From CAZKDV01 sp964551645 (GTDB lineage: Bacteria > Bacteroidota > Bacteroidia > Bacteroidales > DTU049), in NCBI GenBank assembly GCA_964551645.1, contig CAZKDV010000001.1, positions 1 to 64,000 on the forward strand: DNA of 64,000 nucleotides, read 5' to 3'. The translations under genes were made by a program, and so were the position numbers. Numbering within the stretch: position 1 is the first letter of the stretch; the number at the start of each line of letters is the position of its first letter. This document shows, one piece after another, positions 1-10,600 of the stretch. The notes under the pieces are model-generated. The model was not told the DNA's origin and made no database searches. It saw nothing but the letters and a program-made list of their open reading frames with translations.

Positions 1-569
1 ACTTTTGTATTTTGAAAAATATTTTTTGCTTTATAAAAATCCATAACTTTTCTATAAATCTCCTCAGCTTCTTCCATTCTACCCTGCCCATCATAGCCAC
101 AAGCCAAAAAACCGAGTGAAGGTTCAATAATATGAACTCCTCTTTTTTTCAAAGTTTCTATATTTGCTTGTGTTGCTTGATTGTTATACATTTTTGTATT
201 CATAGCAGGAGCTATAAACACCTTTTTATCAAAAGATAGAAATGTTGTTGAAAGTGCATCATCTGCAATGCCAGAGGCGAACTTACCAATAGTATTTGCT
301 GTTGCAGGAGCAACAATCATGCAATCAGCCTCATCAGTTATTGAAATATGTCCGGTAGAGTAATTTTCCCTATTTTCAAAAACATCTGAATAAATTGAAT
401 TTTCACTCAAAGTTTCAACTGTTAATTTAGTAACAAATTGAAGAGCGTTCTGTGTTGCCACCACTTTCACTCCGATGCCATTCTTTTTGAATAATCTAAT
501 TAATAAAAGTGTTTTATAAGCAGCAATTCCTCCACTTATTCCAATAATGATGTTTTTGGGTAAAGACAT
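1..569 (-). CDS. coaBC: CoaBC, phosphopantothenoylcysteine decarboxylase / phosphopantothenate-cysteine ligase (3' end missing)
   Basis: This is the N-terminal part of the bifunctional coenzyme A biosynthesis enzyme, which couples cysteine to 4'-phosphopantothenate and decarboxylates the product to 4'-phosphopantetheine. About 189 codons are visible, starting MSLPKNIIIGISGG; the frame stays open to the window edge, so the ligase (CoaB) half lies outside. Visible marks of the flavoprotein CoaC domain are GISGGIAAYK near the start, the HISITDEAD stretch, PAMN (FMN/substrate loop) and the LACGYDGQGRM segment that carries the conserved active-site Cys. It is the last gene of the bamD-rpoZ-coaBC run, 13 bases after rpoZ, the usual Bacteroidetes arrangement. 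Identity is secure for the visible half. Confidence 0.93.
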   Translation of the reverse strand, partial: MSLPKNIIIGISGGIAAYKTLLLIRLFKKNGIGVKVVATQNALQFVTKLTVETLSENSIYSDVFENRENYSTGHISITDEADCMIVAPATANTIGKFASGIADDALSTTFLSFDKKVFIAPAMNTKMYNNQATQANIETLKKRGVHIIEPSLGFLACGYDGQGRMEEAEEIYRKVMDFYKAKNIFQNTK

Positions 570-582
570 ACCAAAATTTTAT

Positions 583-921
583 CTATAATATTTTGTCATC
601 AATTTCCAATTCTGGATCTTCAAAAAATAACTTATCATTCAACAATTCATAAATTGCTAATAAACTTGGTTTTGGAATAGCTTCGTATATCTTAGCCATT
701 TCAATTTGTTCTCTATTTTCAAAAATTTCTTCAAGAGGATCTACGCTTGTCCCAAACTCTTTCATTTTTTCATGAATCTCTTCTTTCAATGAAGAAGTTA
801 TTTGATTGGCTCTTTTTGATAAAACAACAATAGTTTTATAAATATTTTGTGTTTCTTTATCAAATTGATCAAAATCTCTTGTAATTGCTTCTTGACTTGT
901 TTTTATTCTTTTGAAATCCAT
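583..921 (-). CDS. rpoZ: RNA polymerase omega subunit, Bacteroidetes type
   Basis: A 112-residue protein starting MDFKRIKTSQEAITRD, with the RANQITSSLKEEIHEKM segment that matches the omega/Rpb6 core of Bacteroidetes RpoZ-like proteins. Omega binds the beta-prime subunit and helps RNA polymerase assemble. The acidic C-terminal extension is common in this phylum. It sits between bamD (10 bases upstream) and coaBC (13 bases downstream), the same order as in many Bacteroidetes, which supports the call more than the weak sequence conservation does. No unusual feature was noticed. Confidence 0.85.
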   Translation of the reverse strand: MDFKRIKTSQEAITRDFDQFDKETQNIYKTIVVLSKRANQITSSLKEEIHEKMKEFGTSVDPLEEIFENREQIEMAKIYEAIPKPSLLAIYELLNDKLFFEDPELEIDDKIL

Positions 922-931
922 AATTTATATT

Positions 932-1735
932 TTAGTTATTAGTTATTAATTTATCTATTTGCTTGACCGCATTATTATACATTATTTTAGCCTCGTTTTT
1001 ATATTTTGAATCAGGATAATCTATAATAAATTGCTGATAAGATTCTTTCACTTGCGAAAATCTTTCAATTTGCTTTGACCATACGCTTTTAGAAGCGTAA
1101 AGATACCATGACTTTATAATAAAAAATCGAGATTCTTCGGTATATTGTGTTCCCGGAAAATCTTTTATTACATTATTAAATGCAACTACTGCTGCTCTAT
1201 ATTCTTGCAGATGAAAAAATAACTTTGCATTTTCAAACAATTTAAGTTCAAGTTTTGCTCTCATTTCATCAATAACAGCATTTGCCTGAGAAATCTTATC
1301 CGAATGTGGATATTTATTTATAAATCCTTGCATTTCTGTTATAGCCTGCTTTGTATTTGTCTGGTCGAGATTGAAGTCAGGTGAGTTTAAGTATTTACAA
1401 AAAGCACTCATAAACAGTGCTTCTTCGGCATATTGGCTATTTGGAAGCGTTTTTTGTAAATTGCTAAAATGATATGAAGCGGCTAAATATTCTTTCATGT
1501 GATAATGAGAATAAGCATAATAATAATAAATTTTTTCTGCTTCTAATGAACCTCTGTAAGTTGCCAAAACACTTTCTAACAATTGCATTGTTCGGTAATA
1601 ATCCTCGTTCTCATAAAATTCAAGCGCCCTTTGAAGTTTTAATTCAGGATTATCACTTTTCAAAAGTTTATTATAGTTTTCTTTACAAGAAACAAGCAAA
1701 AACGCACTTACAAAAATCAAAAAATATCGCTGCAT
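932..1735 (-). CDS. bamD: BamD, outer-membrane protein assembly lipoprotein
   Basis: A 267-residue lipoprotein of the BAM complex that inserts beta-barrel proteins in the outer membrane. The signal peptide ends in a lipobox (LLVSC, Cys17). The rest is a series of TPR-like helical repeats: YENEDYYRTMQLLESVL, YYYAYSHYHMKEYLAASYHF, and later LFFHLQEYRAAVVAFNNVI with DFPGTQYTEESRFFIIKSW, the characteristic BamD pattern of tyrosine-rich TPRs followed by 'P..S.Y..EA'. It heads the bamD-rpoZ-coaBC run. Its length is close to the usual 250-280 residues. Confidence 0.92.
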   Translation of the reverse strand: MQRYFLIFVSAFLLVSCKENYNKLLKSDNPELKLQRALEFYENEDYYRTMQLLESVLATYRGSLEAEKIYYYYAYSHYHMKEYLAASYHFSNLQKTLPNSQYAEEALFMSAFCKYLNSPDFNLDQTNTKQAITEMQGFINKYPHSDKISQANAVIDEMRAKLELKLFENAKLFFHLQEYRAAVVAFNNVIKDFPGTQYTEESRFFIIKSWYLYASKSVWSKQIERFSQVKESYQQFIIDYPDSKYKNEAKIMYNNAVKQIDKLITNN

Positions 1736-1826
1736 ATATCTATTAATAAATAGCTTACAATTTTAACAATTTAACATATTGAACTATTGAAAACGTAATT
1801 ATCTGAAAGATATTGTTTTATTAATA

Positions 1827-2915
1827 TTATTCAGGCTTATATTCTAATGCTCTAATGTCGCCTTTCAAATATGCAATTACATTATCCGCAAGTGCCTGCA
1901 TTTCGTCTTGCCCTGGATATACAAACACCGGAGCAATAAAACCAACCCTTTCAATAATCCATTCAATAAACATTTTATCATACGCAATACCACCAGTTAA
2001 AAGAATTGCATCAACTTTGCCTTTCAAAACAGTAGCACATGCTCCAACTTCTTTGCTTATTTGATATGCCATTGCTTCATAAATAAGTCGAGCTTTTTCA
2101 TCTCCATCTTTAACTTTTTGTTCAACTTCACAAGCATCATTTGTCCCAATATATGCAGACAGACCGCCTTTGCCTGTAATCATTTTTTTAACTTCTTGAT
2201 GTGTGTATTTTCCATTAAAACATAATTCGGCTAATGATCTTGACGGCAAACTTCCACTTCTTTCTGGTGAAAAAGGACCGTCTCCATTAAGAGCATTGTT
2301 AACATCAACAACTTTGCCTTTTTCGTGAGTACCAATTGAAATGCCTCCACCAAGATGCACCACAATAAGATTTAAGTCTTCATAAACTTTATTCACATCT
2401 TTTGCATAACGGCGTGCAATTGCTTTTTGATTTAAAGCATGGAAAATTGATACTCTTTCTATTTCGGGGTGTCCTGAAATTCTTGCAATTGGCTCTAATT
2501 CATCAACAACAACTGGGTCCACAATGAAAGCTTTAATTTCTCCAGATAAATCTTTGGCAATATCACTAGCAATCAAACAACCTAAATTACTTGCATGTTC
2601 ACCTAAAGAGCTATTTTTTACATCGTGCAACATTCTTTCATTTATTTCATACAATCCTGACGGAATAGGCTTTACGAGTCCACCACGACCAATAATAGCG
2701 ACAATATCATTCAAATCAACTCGCTCTGCTTGAAGTATATCAAGTATTACTTTTTTTCGAAACTCATATTGATCTGAGATTTTCTCAAACAATGCTAATT
2801 CAGATGTTGAATGCTTTATAGTCGTTTGGAAATTTCTTTCGTTTTTAAGATCAACTACTGCTATTTTTGTAGAAGTTGAACCCGGATTTATTACAAGAAT
2901 TAATGTTTGCTTCAT
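1827..2915 (-). CDS. buk: Butyrate kinase
   Basis: A 362-residue acetokinase-family enzyme that phosphorylates butyrate or, in fermentation, makes ATP from butyryl phosphate. The N terminus carries the phosphate-binding signature NPGSTSTK, and further on are GRGGLVKPIPSG, VHLGGGISIG and ILLTGGIAYD, which follow the butyrate-kinase rather than acetate-kinase pattern. Length is typical. The start is 14 bases after the stop of the phosphate butyryltransferase gene, so the two form an operon. Branched-chain acyl phosphates are another possible substrate and cannot be excluded from sequence. Confidence 0.93.
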   Translation of the reverse strand: MKQTLILVINPGSTSTKIAVVDLKNERNFQTTIKHSTSELALFEKISDQYEFRKKVILDILQAERVDLNDIVAIIGRGGLVKPIPSGLYEINERMLHDVKNSSLGEHASNLGCLIASDIAKDLSGEIKAFIVDPVVVDELEPIARISGHPEIERVSIFHALNQKAIARRYAKDVNKVYEDLNLIVVHLGGGISIGTHEKGKVVDVNNALNGDGPFSPERSGSLPSRSLAELCFNGKYTHQEVKKMITGKGGLSAYIGTNDACEVEQKVKDGDEKARLIYEAMAYQISKEVGACATVLKGKVDAILLTGGIAYDKMFIEWIIERVGFIAPVFVYPGQDEMQALADNVIAYLKGDIRALEYKPE

Positions 2916-2929
2916 CTACTTTATTATTT

Positions 2930-3835
2930 TTATTTAGCTACCAATGCTGCTAATGCTATTGAGTATGTCTTAGTTAATGAACTATCTCCTCTTGAAGACA
3001 ATACTGCTGGGCATTTTGCACCAACAACAAGTGCAGCTAATTCTGCATTCATTAATTTAGTACATGCCTTGTAAAATGCGTTTCCTGCTTCAATACTTGG
3101 AAAAACAAGACAATCAGCTTCGCCTTGTACTGAACTTTTAAGTTTCTTTATTTCAACGCTTTCTTTGTCAACAGCAACATCTATGGCTAATGGACCGTCA
3201 ACATCAGCACCCCTAATTTGCCCTCTTTCAGCCATTTTTGAAATAATTGCAGCATCAACGCATGATTGCATTCCTGGCGACATTTGTTCAGTTGCAGCTA
3301 CTAAAGCTACTTTTGGTCTCTCAATTCCTAAAGCATGAGCCACTTGTATAACATAATTAGTCATAGCAACTTTTTGATTTAAGTCAGGAGCAGGCAAAAC
3401 AGCAACATCAGTAGTAATAAGCAATTTATGATAAGAAGGGACTTCTAATACTGCAACATGACTTAGCACGGCTTTTGGCGGTAGCAATCCATATTCTTTA
3501 TTTAATATTGCTCTCATATATTTATCTGTGCTAACTAAACCCTTCATCAAAATATCACCTTTACCTTCATGAATTAATTTAACAGCAAGACTTGCAGCCT
3601 TTTGCTCATCTGGTTCATGAATTATTTCAAAACGACTTGCGTCAATGTTTTCTGCTTCACATACTTGCTTTATCACTTGCTCGTCCCCGACCAAAACGCC
3701 ATCTATAATACCTAAATTTACTGCATTATTAACAGCTTCAATAGTGTGTGAATCATTTGCGTAAGCTGCTACAAGTTTTTTCTTTGGTTTGCTTTTTACA
3801 GCATCAACAATCTGTTGAAGTTTTGTTATCATCAT
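2930..3835 (-). CDS. ptb: Phosphate butyryltransferase
   Basis: A 301-residue enzyme of the phosphate acetyl/butyryltransferase family that converts butyryl-CoA and phosphate to butyryl phosphate. Motifs seen are LMKGLVSTDKYMRAIL, SHVAVLEVP, ITTDVAVLPAPDL, VALVAATEQMSPGM and the C-terminal VVGAKCPAVLSSRGDS, which follow Ptb. It precedes buk, giving the complete butyryl-CoA to butyrate plus ATP branch. The first two codons are both ATG (3835 or 3832). A TAnnTTTG promoter box lies 25 bases upstream. The pair points to a fermentative lifestyle. Confidence 0.93.
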   Translation of the reverse strand: MMITKLQQIVDAVKSKPKKKLVAAYANDSHTIEAVNNAVNLGIIDGVLVGDEQVIKQVCEAENIDASRFEIIHEPDEQKAASLAVKLIHEGKGDILMKGLVSTDKYMRAILNKEYGLLPPKAVLSHVAVLEVPSYHKLLITTDVAVLPAPDLNQKVAMTNYVIQVAHALGIERPKVALVAATEQMSPGMQSCVDAAIISKMAERGQIRGADVDGPLAIDVAVDKESVEIKKLKSSVQGEADCLVFPSIEAGNAFYKACTKLMNAELAALVVGAKCPAVLSSRGDSSLTKTYSIALAALVAK

Positions 3836-3860
3836 AAATATAATATTTAAAAAGTTTTTG

Positions 3861-3868
3861 CAAAATTA
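3861..3868 (-). promoter_or_regulatory. Predicted -7 box (TAATTTTG) for ptb-buk
   Basis: On the minus strand the sequence reads TAATTTTGC 25 bases before the ptb start, matching the Bacteroidetes -7 consensus TAnnTTTG. No clear -33 TTG was seen. Confidence 0.55.
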
Positions 3869-4002
3869 GTTTTTTTTCTGATTGTGCTTAATGATTTGTG
3901 TATTAATTTTTTAATTTGCTCATATTATTCTTATCTAAGAAAAGAAAATTTTAGCAAGATTATGTACTCTTACGCTTACAAATACAAGATATCACTTAGA
4001 AG

Positions 4003-7000
4003 TTATCTTATCAAAGTTATTATACCAACTTTTTCGGTTTTTCTATTATTTGTATATGTAGCTCTTAGGTAGTAAGTATAGGTTCCAGGGTCACAATAAT
4101 TTCCATTTATTTTTCCGTCCCAAGCATCGCTAAGTTCAGTTGTTGTAAAAACTTGATTTCCCCATCTGTTAAAAATAGTAAATTCCATAGTTTTAATGCT
4201 ATGTCCACGAATAATCAATAAATCGTTGATGCCATCATTGTTTGGAGAAAAACTACTTGGAATAAATACATCAGGCGGATTACATTCTGTTTTACCCGGA
4301 CGAATAACTACACTCCCAGTATCTGAGCACAAATTTGTATCAGTAATAATAAAGCTATATTTACCAGGAGCTAAACTATTGAAAGTAAAATCAGTTTCTC
4401 CTGTATTCCATAAAATTGTATATAAATCAGATTCATACATAATAGTTATAGTTCCGTCATGAGCTGGACGACAAGACTCATCGGTATGTGTTATTGTATA
4501 TTGTGGTTTTGGCTTAACGGTTATGTACATTGTTTTGGTTTCTGTGCCAGACCCTCCTTTGTTTGTAGCGATTAGTGTTACAGAATAAACACCTTGATAA
4601 TGATAAGTTACTATAGGATTTTGCTCAGTTGAATTGACAGGTGAACCTCCTTCAAATATCCATGACCATTCTATTGGCTCATTTGTTGATAAATCAGTAA
4701 ATGATATTGCTTCATCTTCGCAAATTTCAACTTCATTAGCCTCAAAATCTGCTTCCGGAGCCATTGCTCCCTCAAATATTGCAATATCAAATGTACATAA
4801 ATTGAAACAAGAATTACTATCCGTATATTCATAAGTTATAGTATATGTCCCTTCTGGTAAATTAGGATCAAACATATTTCCAGTTACTCCTATACCTGAA
4901 TATGTGCCTCCACTTGGAGTAACTTCTAATTCAAATTCTGGCGATTGCATAGGAACCAACATATCATCAGGGCAATTTAAAACTGGCAAAGGATAAACAT
5001 CAAGTGTAACATCAATTGGATCGGTAGAATTACAATCTCCTAAAAATACAAGATAGTATGTTGTTGTAGCACTTGGAGAAGCTATTGTTAAGCTATCTCC
5101 TTTTCCAACGCTATTAGTCAATCCCTGATCGTCATACCACATGGCACTGGCTCCAATACCTAATAAACCTCCATCGTATGTAAGAGTAATGTCTGATTCT
5201 GCTCCCGAACAGAAATTGTCAGGAGATACCATAGCTGAAGTTGGAGCAAATGAATTACTCTGAATAACAAGAGTATTTGATTTGCCATCGCATGAGGTTT
5301 GAGAATTAACGACAATATAAATCTCATCTCCTGAAGTTAAATCATCTAAAGTCAATACAGAATCATTGCCCACAGGATTTCCATTCAAATACCACTGATA
5401 ATTGTAGGGAGCAATGCCATTAGAAGCAACTGCAGTAAAGTTAATTTCAGTTTCTTCACACAATTTTGCATCATTTTGTATTGTTATATTAGTTGTATCA
5501 TGCTGATGATGTGTATATACAAAATCTACAGTTTGTGTGGTAACACAAGCCAAGTCGGAAATCATTGTTATCTTAATCTTATCTTCATTTTTCAATTGAG
5601 AAGATGAATATATTTCATCTGTGCTAACCACATTCCCATTTAATGTCCACTGAAATGTTGGAGCAGTTCCTCCATTTTCATGTATAGCCGTAAAAGTCAT
5701 ATTTTCGCCTTCGCAAACATATCCGCCCGGTTCGGCTTTTATCCAAACGCTTGGGGTTAGTTTTGGAGTTACCAAAACAGTAATTGGCAACGAAGTGTAA
5801 GGACCAGAACAGCTTGGGTCATTAAGCATAATAGCACAACTAACAGACTGACCATCCAATATAGTACTACTAGTATATATACTTGATGGTCCTGATTGAA
5901 CTTCAAGTCCATCAACATACCAAATATATTGAGTAACATTATATGTTCCAATATTTGATGCAGTACAAGTAAATGTTAAACTTTCTCCCTCGCAAGATGG
6001 ATTACTTCCACTTGTAAGTGCAATTTCAGCAGTAGGATCGTCCCCTGTTCCTCCCGAACTTGACTCTTTTGTTAGCACAACATTTTTTAGACCCATATCC
6101 CAAGCACCGGCAAAACCACCAAGAGAACGAGTTCCTCTAATACGGACTCTGACATTAGGGCTACCTTTAAATGAACTTAAATCAACAGTTTGTGCAACCC
6201 ATGTAGCACCTGTATTTGTATTATGTGTAAAATGTGCTGTACCAGGCCATGATTGTCCACCATCAGTTGAAACAAATATTCTTAATTGATTTTGATAAGA
6301 TGAATATGCTTGATTTGAAATTGAAAATGTAAGCGTATAAGTTGCATTGCTATTTGCAAAGTCTAAATCTTGATTCCATGTTAAATCTGCATACGAGCCA
6401 TTTTGCTGAAAAGGGGCTAATCTTAAATATGCACCTGCATCAGCAGAAGCATTAAAGTTTGAAGATTGGGGAGTATTTTGCCAATCTCCATTTGCCGAAT
6501 TATATTTTACCCAATTTGACGACCAACTATTCAAAGATTTACCCGTTTCATCAATCAAAATTTCTGTGCCACCACCTGCCACACACTGGCAACCATCAAT
6601 CACTTGTATAGTCTTTTCCTTGAACAAACTCTCTGATGTTTTGGCTCTTGAAGTTGTTAATCTAACAGTATAAGTATTTGGTGTATTAAATTGAATTTTT
6701 GGATTTTTTGAGCTTGCATTAGTGCTTTCAACAAACTGCCAGTCGGTTCCTACACTTCCCGGACTTATTGTCCAATTATATGTTATTCCTTGATCTTCGG
6801 GCAAACTTTTATTGGTAAAACTTACTGTTTCTTTATATGCTGCACAAAGGGTATTTTTGTCTGAATAATAATTACACTCCAAAAGTGGAACAGATATTTC
6901 GACAGCATCAACTGAGGGAGCTGATTGGGCATCGCCTTTAATATCGTCCCACAAAAAACCAAATCGTAAAGTAGCTTTGTTATCAAATGCTGTATTTTTA

Positions 7001-7566
7001 TAATATTGCTTTACCCATAAATTAGTAGGTTCCAGCTCATCAATAAGTGTCCATGTTGAACCTCCATTAGTGCTATAATATACAGAAACTCCTTTTGAAT
7101 CATACGACCAAAATGAAAAATTAACTGAATAATAGCCACTTGTATTAAAATCATAATTCATTGCAGCGAAAAACTTTTTTTTATTCGCCAAAGAGCTATG
7201 CCAACTTGCTCCATTTTGATTTGCACTTATTGCACAATGCTGTATCATGTGCAAATAATTACCTTTTGCATTAGGAATATCAATAGGCTGTCCTTCTACA
7301 CTACTTGCATTAATGCTACTACCCAAACAAGAATATGTTGAATTGGAATATACATTATTAATAATCCAGCGATTATCTTCTGTAGCAGTACCACCGGGAG
7401 AAGTAAAATTAATAGATGGAACCACCGAATTAACAGGTGCTCCCACTACTGTATTCAAACTCCAATTTGAAGGATTATCAAAATTATCAGTTACTATTGA
7501 AACCTGAGCTTGTGCAAATACTGAAAATATGCTAATTATTATGAAGTTTATCAGATGTTTTTTCAT
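4003..7566 (-). CDS. Large secreted multidomain protein with Ig-like and PKD domains and type B T9SS sorting domain
   Basis: An 1187-residue secreted protein. The signal peptide ends ...SVFAQAQ. Residues about 25-230 and 340-510 form two lectin-like jelly-roll modules (YYSTNGGSTW, VSTDGGQSW). Several Ig-like repeats with paired Cys follow (about 520-930: CEGESLTFTC, CEGENMTFTA, CSGAESDITL). A PKD domain lies near 965-1050 (CEDEAISFTDLS, WIFEGGSP). The C terminus (FIPSSFSPNNDGINDLLIIR, FNRWGNQVF, DAWDGKING, PGTYTYYL) is the gliding-associated type B sorting domain that sends proteins through the T9SS. It lies 37 bases after its larger paralog and probably shares a transcript. Adhesin or matrix protein is an inference; no catalytic domain was recognised. 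Confidence 0.88.
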   Translation of the reverse strand: MKKHLINFIIISIFSVFAQAQVSIVTDNFDNPSNWSLNTVVGAPVNSVVPSINFTSPGGTATEDNRWIINNVYSNSTYSCLGSSINASSVEGQPIDIPNAKGNYLHMIQHCAISANQNGASWHSSLANKKKFFAAMNYDFNTSGYYSVNFSFWSYDSKGVSVYYSTNGGSTWTLIDELEPTNLWVKQYYKNTAFDNKATLRFGFLWDDIKGDAQSAPSVDAVEISVPLLECNYYSDKNTLCAAYKETVSFTNKSLPEDQGITYNWTISPGSVGTDWQFVESTNASSKNPKIQFNTPNTYTVRLTTSRAKTSESLFKEKTIQVIDGCQCVAGGGTEILIDETGKSLNSWSSNWVKYNSANGDWQNTPQSSNFNASADAGAYLRLAPFQQNGSYADLTWNQDLDFANSNATYTLTFSISNQAYSSYQNQLRIFVSTDGGQSWPGTAHFTHNTNTGATWVAQTVDLSSFKGSPNVRVRIRGTRSLGGFAGAWDMGLKNVVLTKESSSGGTGDDPTAEIALTSGSNPSCEGESLTFTCTASNIGTYNVTQYIWYVDGLEVQSGPSSIYTSSTILDGQSVSCAIMLNDPSCSGPYTSLPITVLVTPKLTPSVWIKAEPGGYVCEGENMTFTAIHENGGTAPTFQWTLNGNVVSTDEIYSSSQLKNEDKIKITMISDLACVTTQTVDFVYTHHQHDTTNITIQNDAKLCEETEINFTAVASNGIAPYNYQWYLNGNPVGNDSVLTLDDLTSGDEIYIVVNSQTSCDGKSNTLVIQSNSFAPTSAMVSPDNFCSGAESDITLTYDGGLLGIGASAMWYDDQGLTNSVGKGDSLTIASPSATTTYYLVFLGDCNSTDPIDVTLDVYPLPVLNCPDDMLVPMQSPEFELEVTPSGGTYSGIGVTGNMFDPNLPEGTYTITYEYTDSNSCFNLCTFDIAIFEGAMAPEADFEANEVEICEDEAISFTDLSTNEPIEWSWIFEGGSPVNSTEQNPIVTYHYQGVYSVTLIATNKGGSGTETKTMYITVKPKPQYTITHTDESCRPAHDGTITIMYESDLYTILWNTGETDFTFNSLAPGKYSFIITDTNLCSDTGSVVIRPGKTECNPPDVFIPSSFSPNNDGINDLLIIRGHSIKTMEFTIFNRWGNQVFTTTELSDAWDGKINGNYCDPGTYTYYLRATYTNNRKTEKVGIITLIR

Positions 7567-7603
7567 TTTTATATATTTTATTTAACAATTATTCTTTACG
7601 ATT

Positions 7604-10600
7604 TTAGCGAACTAATGTTACAGTTCCGTGTTTCTCTATTCTGCTTTTATCTTTATATACTATTTTAATCACATAAGCATATACTCCTGCTTCAGCAAAT
7701 GCACCTTGATATTTACCGTCCCAGCATGTGTCAAGAGTAGTTGTTTCAAACACTTTATTACCCCACCTATTGTAAACTACAAACTCCAATGAGGTAATTC
7801 CATAACCTCTTACGCACAATTGATCATTTTCTCCATCTCCATTTGGAGAAAATATATTAGGAACATAAAAATGAGAAGGATGACAATCATCAAAAGATTG
7901 ATCAATTATTACATTATCACTTACTTTACAATTATTTGCATCAACTATTTCAAATGTATATTTGCCCGGATGAAGATTATCAAGTTCAAATGATGTAGAA
8001 CCTATATTCCACATTATCAAATACGAAGGGTCGCTTACAACAATTTGTATTACTCCATCATTTGCAGGATAACATGTTTCGTCTTGCTTAACTATTGTAT
8101 ATGTAGGTGCTTCATTTACAATAACCTGAACAGTATCGCTATCGCCACAATAACCTCCAATTGTGTGGATAATTGCGTGCAATCCGGCTTGAGCAAAAGC
8201 TGGGGTAAACCAGCCCGAACTGTTAATTCCCTTGCCCGACCAAGTGCCTCCACTTGTTACTGCTTCAAACTGCAATGCTTCGTCATTTGAGCAAAACGGA
8301 CCAGATGTTAGTATGCTTGCATCTGCTTTGTCATACACTGTGATATTGATTTCGTCAGAAGCGGTGCACAAATATTGATTGCTTACTGTTACACTATACG
8401 CACCAGCACTTGTAACTTCAATTGCTTGGCTGATACTACCATTAGACCACTGATAAGACGCAAAACCTGGTCCTGCTTCTAAAACCAAGGTGTCGCCATT
8501 GCAAATATGTGTGTCATCAAGCAAATTAACAACAGGTACAGGATTGATTGTAACAACAAAGCTACTTTCGTTAGTACAGTTTGGATTGGTGCCAGTTTCA
8601 GCATAAATCCAAATGGTTTGAGAGCTTGTAATTGTGCTACCCTCAGGGATATTTCCTATACCTCCACTTTGTAAATAATAATTTCCATTAGTTAATGTTG
8701 GTAAAATATAAAAACCACATTCAACAACATCAATTAGATTATCAACTTTTGGAGTTACAATTACTGTTAAAGTAACTGGCAAACGCAAACTTGTACAATC
8801 AGTTGCTGTATCAACTGATTCTGCATAATATGTGTAAATTCCAGGTAAAATATCTATTGGAGTAAATGAAGTTCCACTTGCAATTGCAATTCCACCACTT
8901 GAAGTAGCAAACCAATTTACGATATATCCGCTTGGGACTTCTACAGTTAAATCGGGAATTACTGAGCCTTCGCAGATAATTGGGTTGTTTGGATTTGTTG
9001 GAAGTGGAATCACAGGACATGAGCAATCAGGAGAATTAACGATCAAAGTAGTTATACATGAATTATTATCAGCAATAATAGTAATATCAGTATCTACTGG
9101 AATATCCGTAATGGTATTTCCAACAATAACTCCATCGCTGACACTCACATCTCCTGTCGATACAGTAAACTCAACATTATAAGTTGTAATATCAGGGGAA
9201 CAAGTTTTTGAAACTATTGTTATTATAGGAGTTTCAACAATACTTACAATAAAACTACTTTCATTTGTACAATTTGGAATAGTACCAGTTTCGGCATAAA
9301 TCCAAATAGTTTGTGTTGAGTCAATGCTTGTTCCTGCATTAATTGGTTCTACTCCACCACTTTGCAAATAATAATTTCCACTTATTAATACAGGCAAAAT
9401 ATAATTATCACATTCTGTTACATCAGTCAAAATATCAACCGTTGGAGTAGCAACTATTGTTAAGGTAACTGGCAAACGCAAACTTGTACAATCAGTTGCT
9501 GTATCAACTGATTCTGCATAATATGTGTAAATTCCAGGTAAAATATCTATTGGAGTAAATGAAGTTCCACTTGCAATTGCAATTCCACCACTTGAAGTAG
9601 CAAACCAATTTACGATATATCCGCTTGGGACTTCTACAGTTAAATCGGGAATTACTGAGCCTTCGCAGATAATTGGGTTGTTTGGATTTGTTGGAAGTGG
9701 AATCACAGGACATGAGCAATCAGGAGAATTAACGATCAAAGTAGTTATACATGAATTATTATCAGCTGTAATAATAACATCTGTACCTACTGGAATATCA
9801 ATAATAGTATTTCCCATTAATGTACCAGCACTTGTACTAATTGTACCAGCATTTGAAATAAATTCGACATTATAGGTTGTTAAATCAGCTGAACATATTG
9901 CCGAAACAAGTGTAATAATCGGAGCAAGATGCACAGTAACCATAACTGTATCTGTACTGCCACATTTATCTATTATTGTATAGGTAATAATATGGTCGCC
10001 AACTCCTGCAGTTGCAGGATTAAACATTCCGGTTGAGGGATTAATACCTTTGCCAAACCACACTCCACCAGTAGTTGTGGCAGTAAACTGCACGGGAGAA
10101 TCATTGCTACAATAATCAAACTCAGTTATAGTAATACTTGGGTCAGTAAGTGGAATTTCATTAATATATACAGATGCAAATCCGCTACAAGTATTTCCGT
10201 CTGTTACTGTAACCGAATAAGCACCTTCTTTATCAACAACAATAATTTGTGTAGTTTCGCCAGTTGACCAAATATAATCCACAAATCCGCTACCAGCATC
10301 TAATGCAATACTGTCGCCACTGCAAATATCTTTATCAGAACCAATATATACAAAAGGTGCAGAATGTACGGTAACAAGTACTGTATCAGAACTCCCACAT
10401 TTTCCAATAATAGTATATGAAATTTGATGAGTCCCTACACCTGCTTTAGCAGGGTCAAATACACCTGTTGTATTATTAATGCCTGTTCCTAACCAAATTC
10501 CACCCGAATCAACTGCTTCAAATTGAATAGTACCTCCATTTATACAATATGATAACTGGGCAGTTGTGATTGTAGGATCAGATGATGGCGTAACATTAAT

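Noticed and set aside
3884..4072. 62-codon plus-strand frame overlapping the end of the large type B gene
   Set aside because: Runs antisense over the coding end of a well-supported gene; no evidence of its own.
8811..9719. Two identical 71-codon minus-strand frames (8811-9026 and 9504-9719)
   Set aside because: They are shadow frames of the 302-bp repeat in the adhesin-like gene, useful only as evidence of the duplication.
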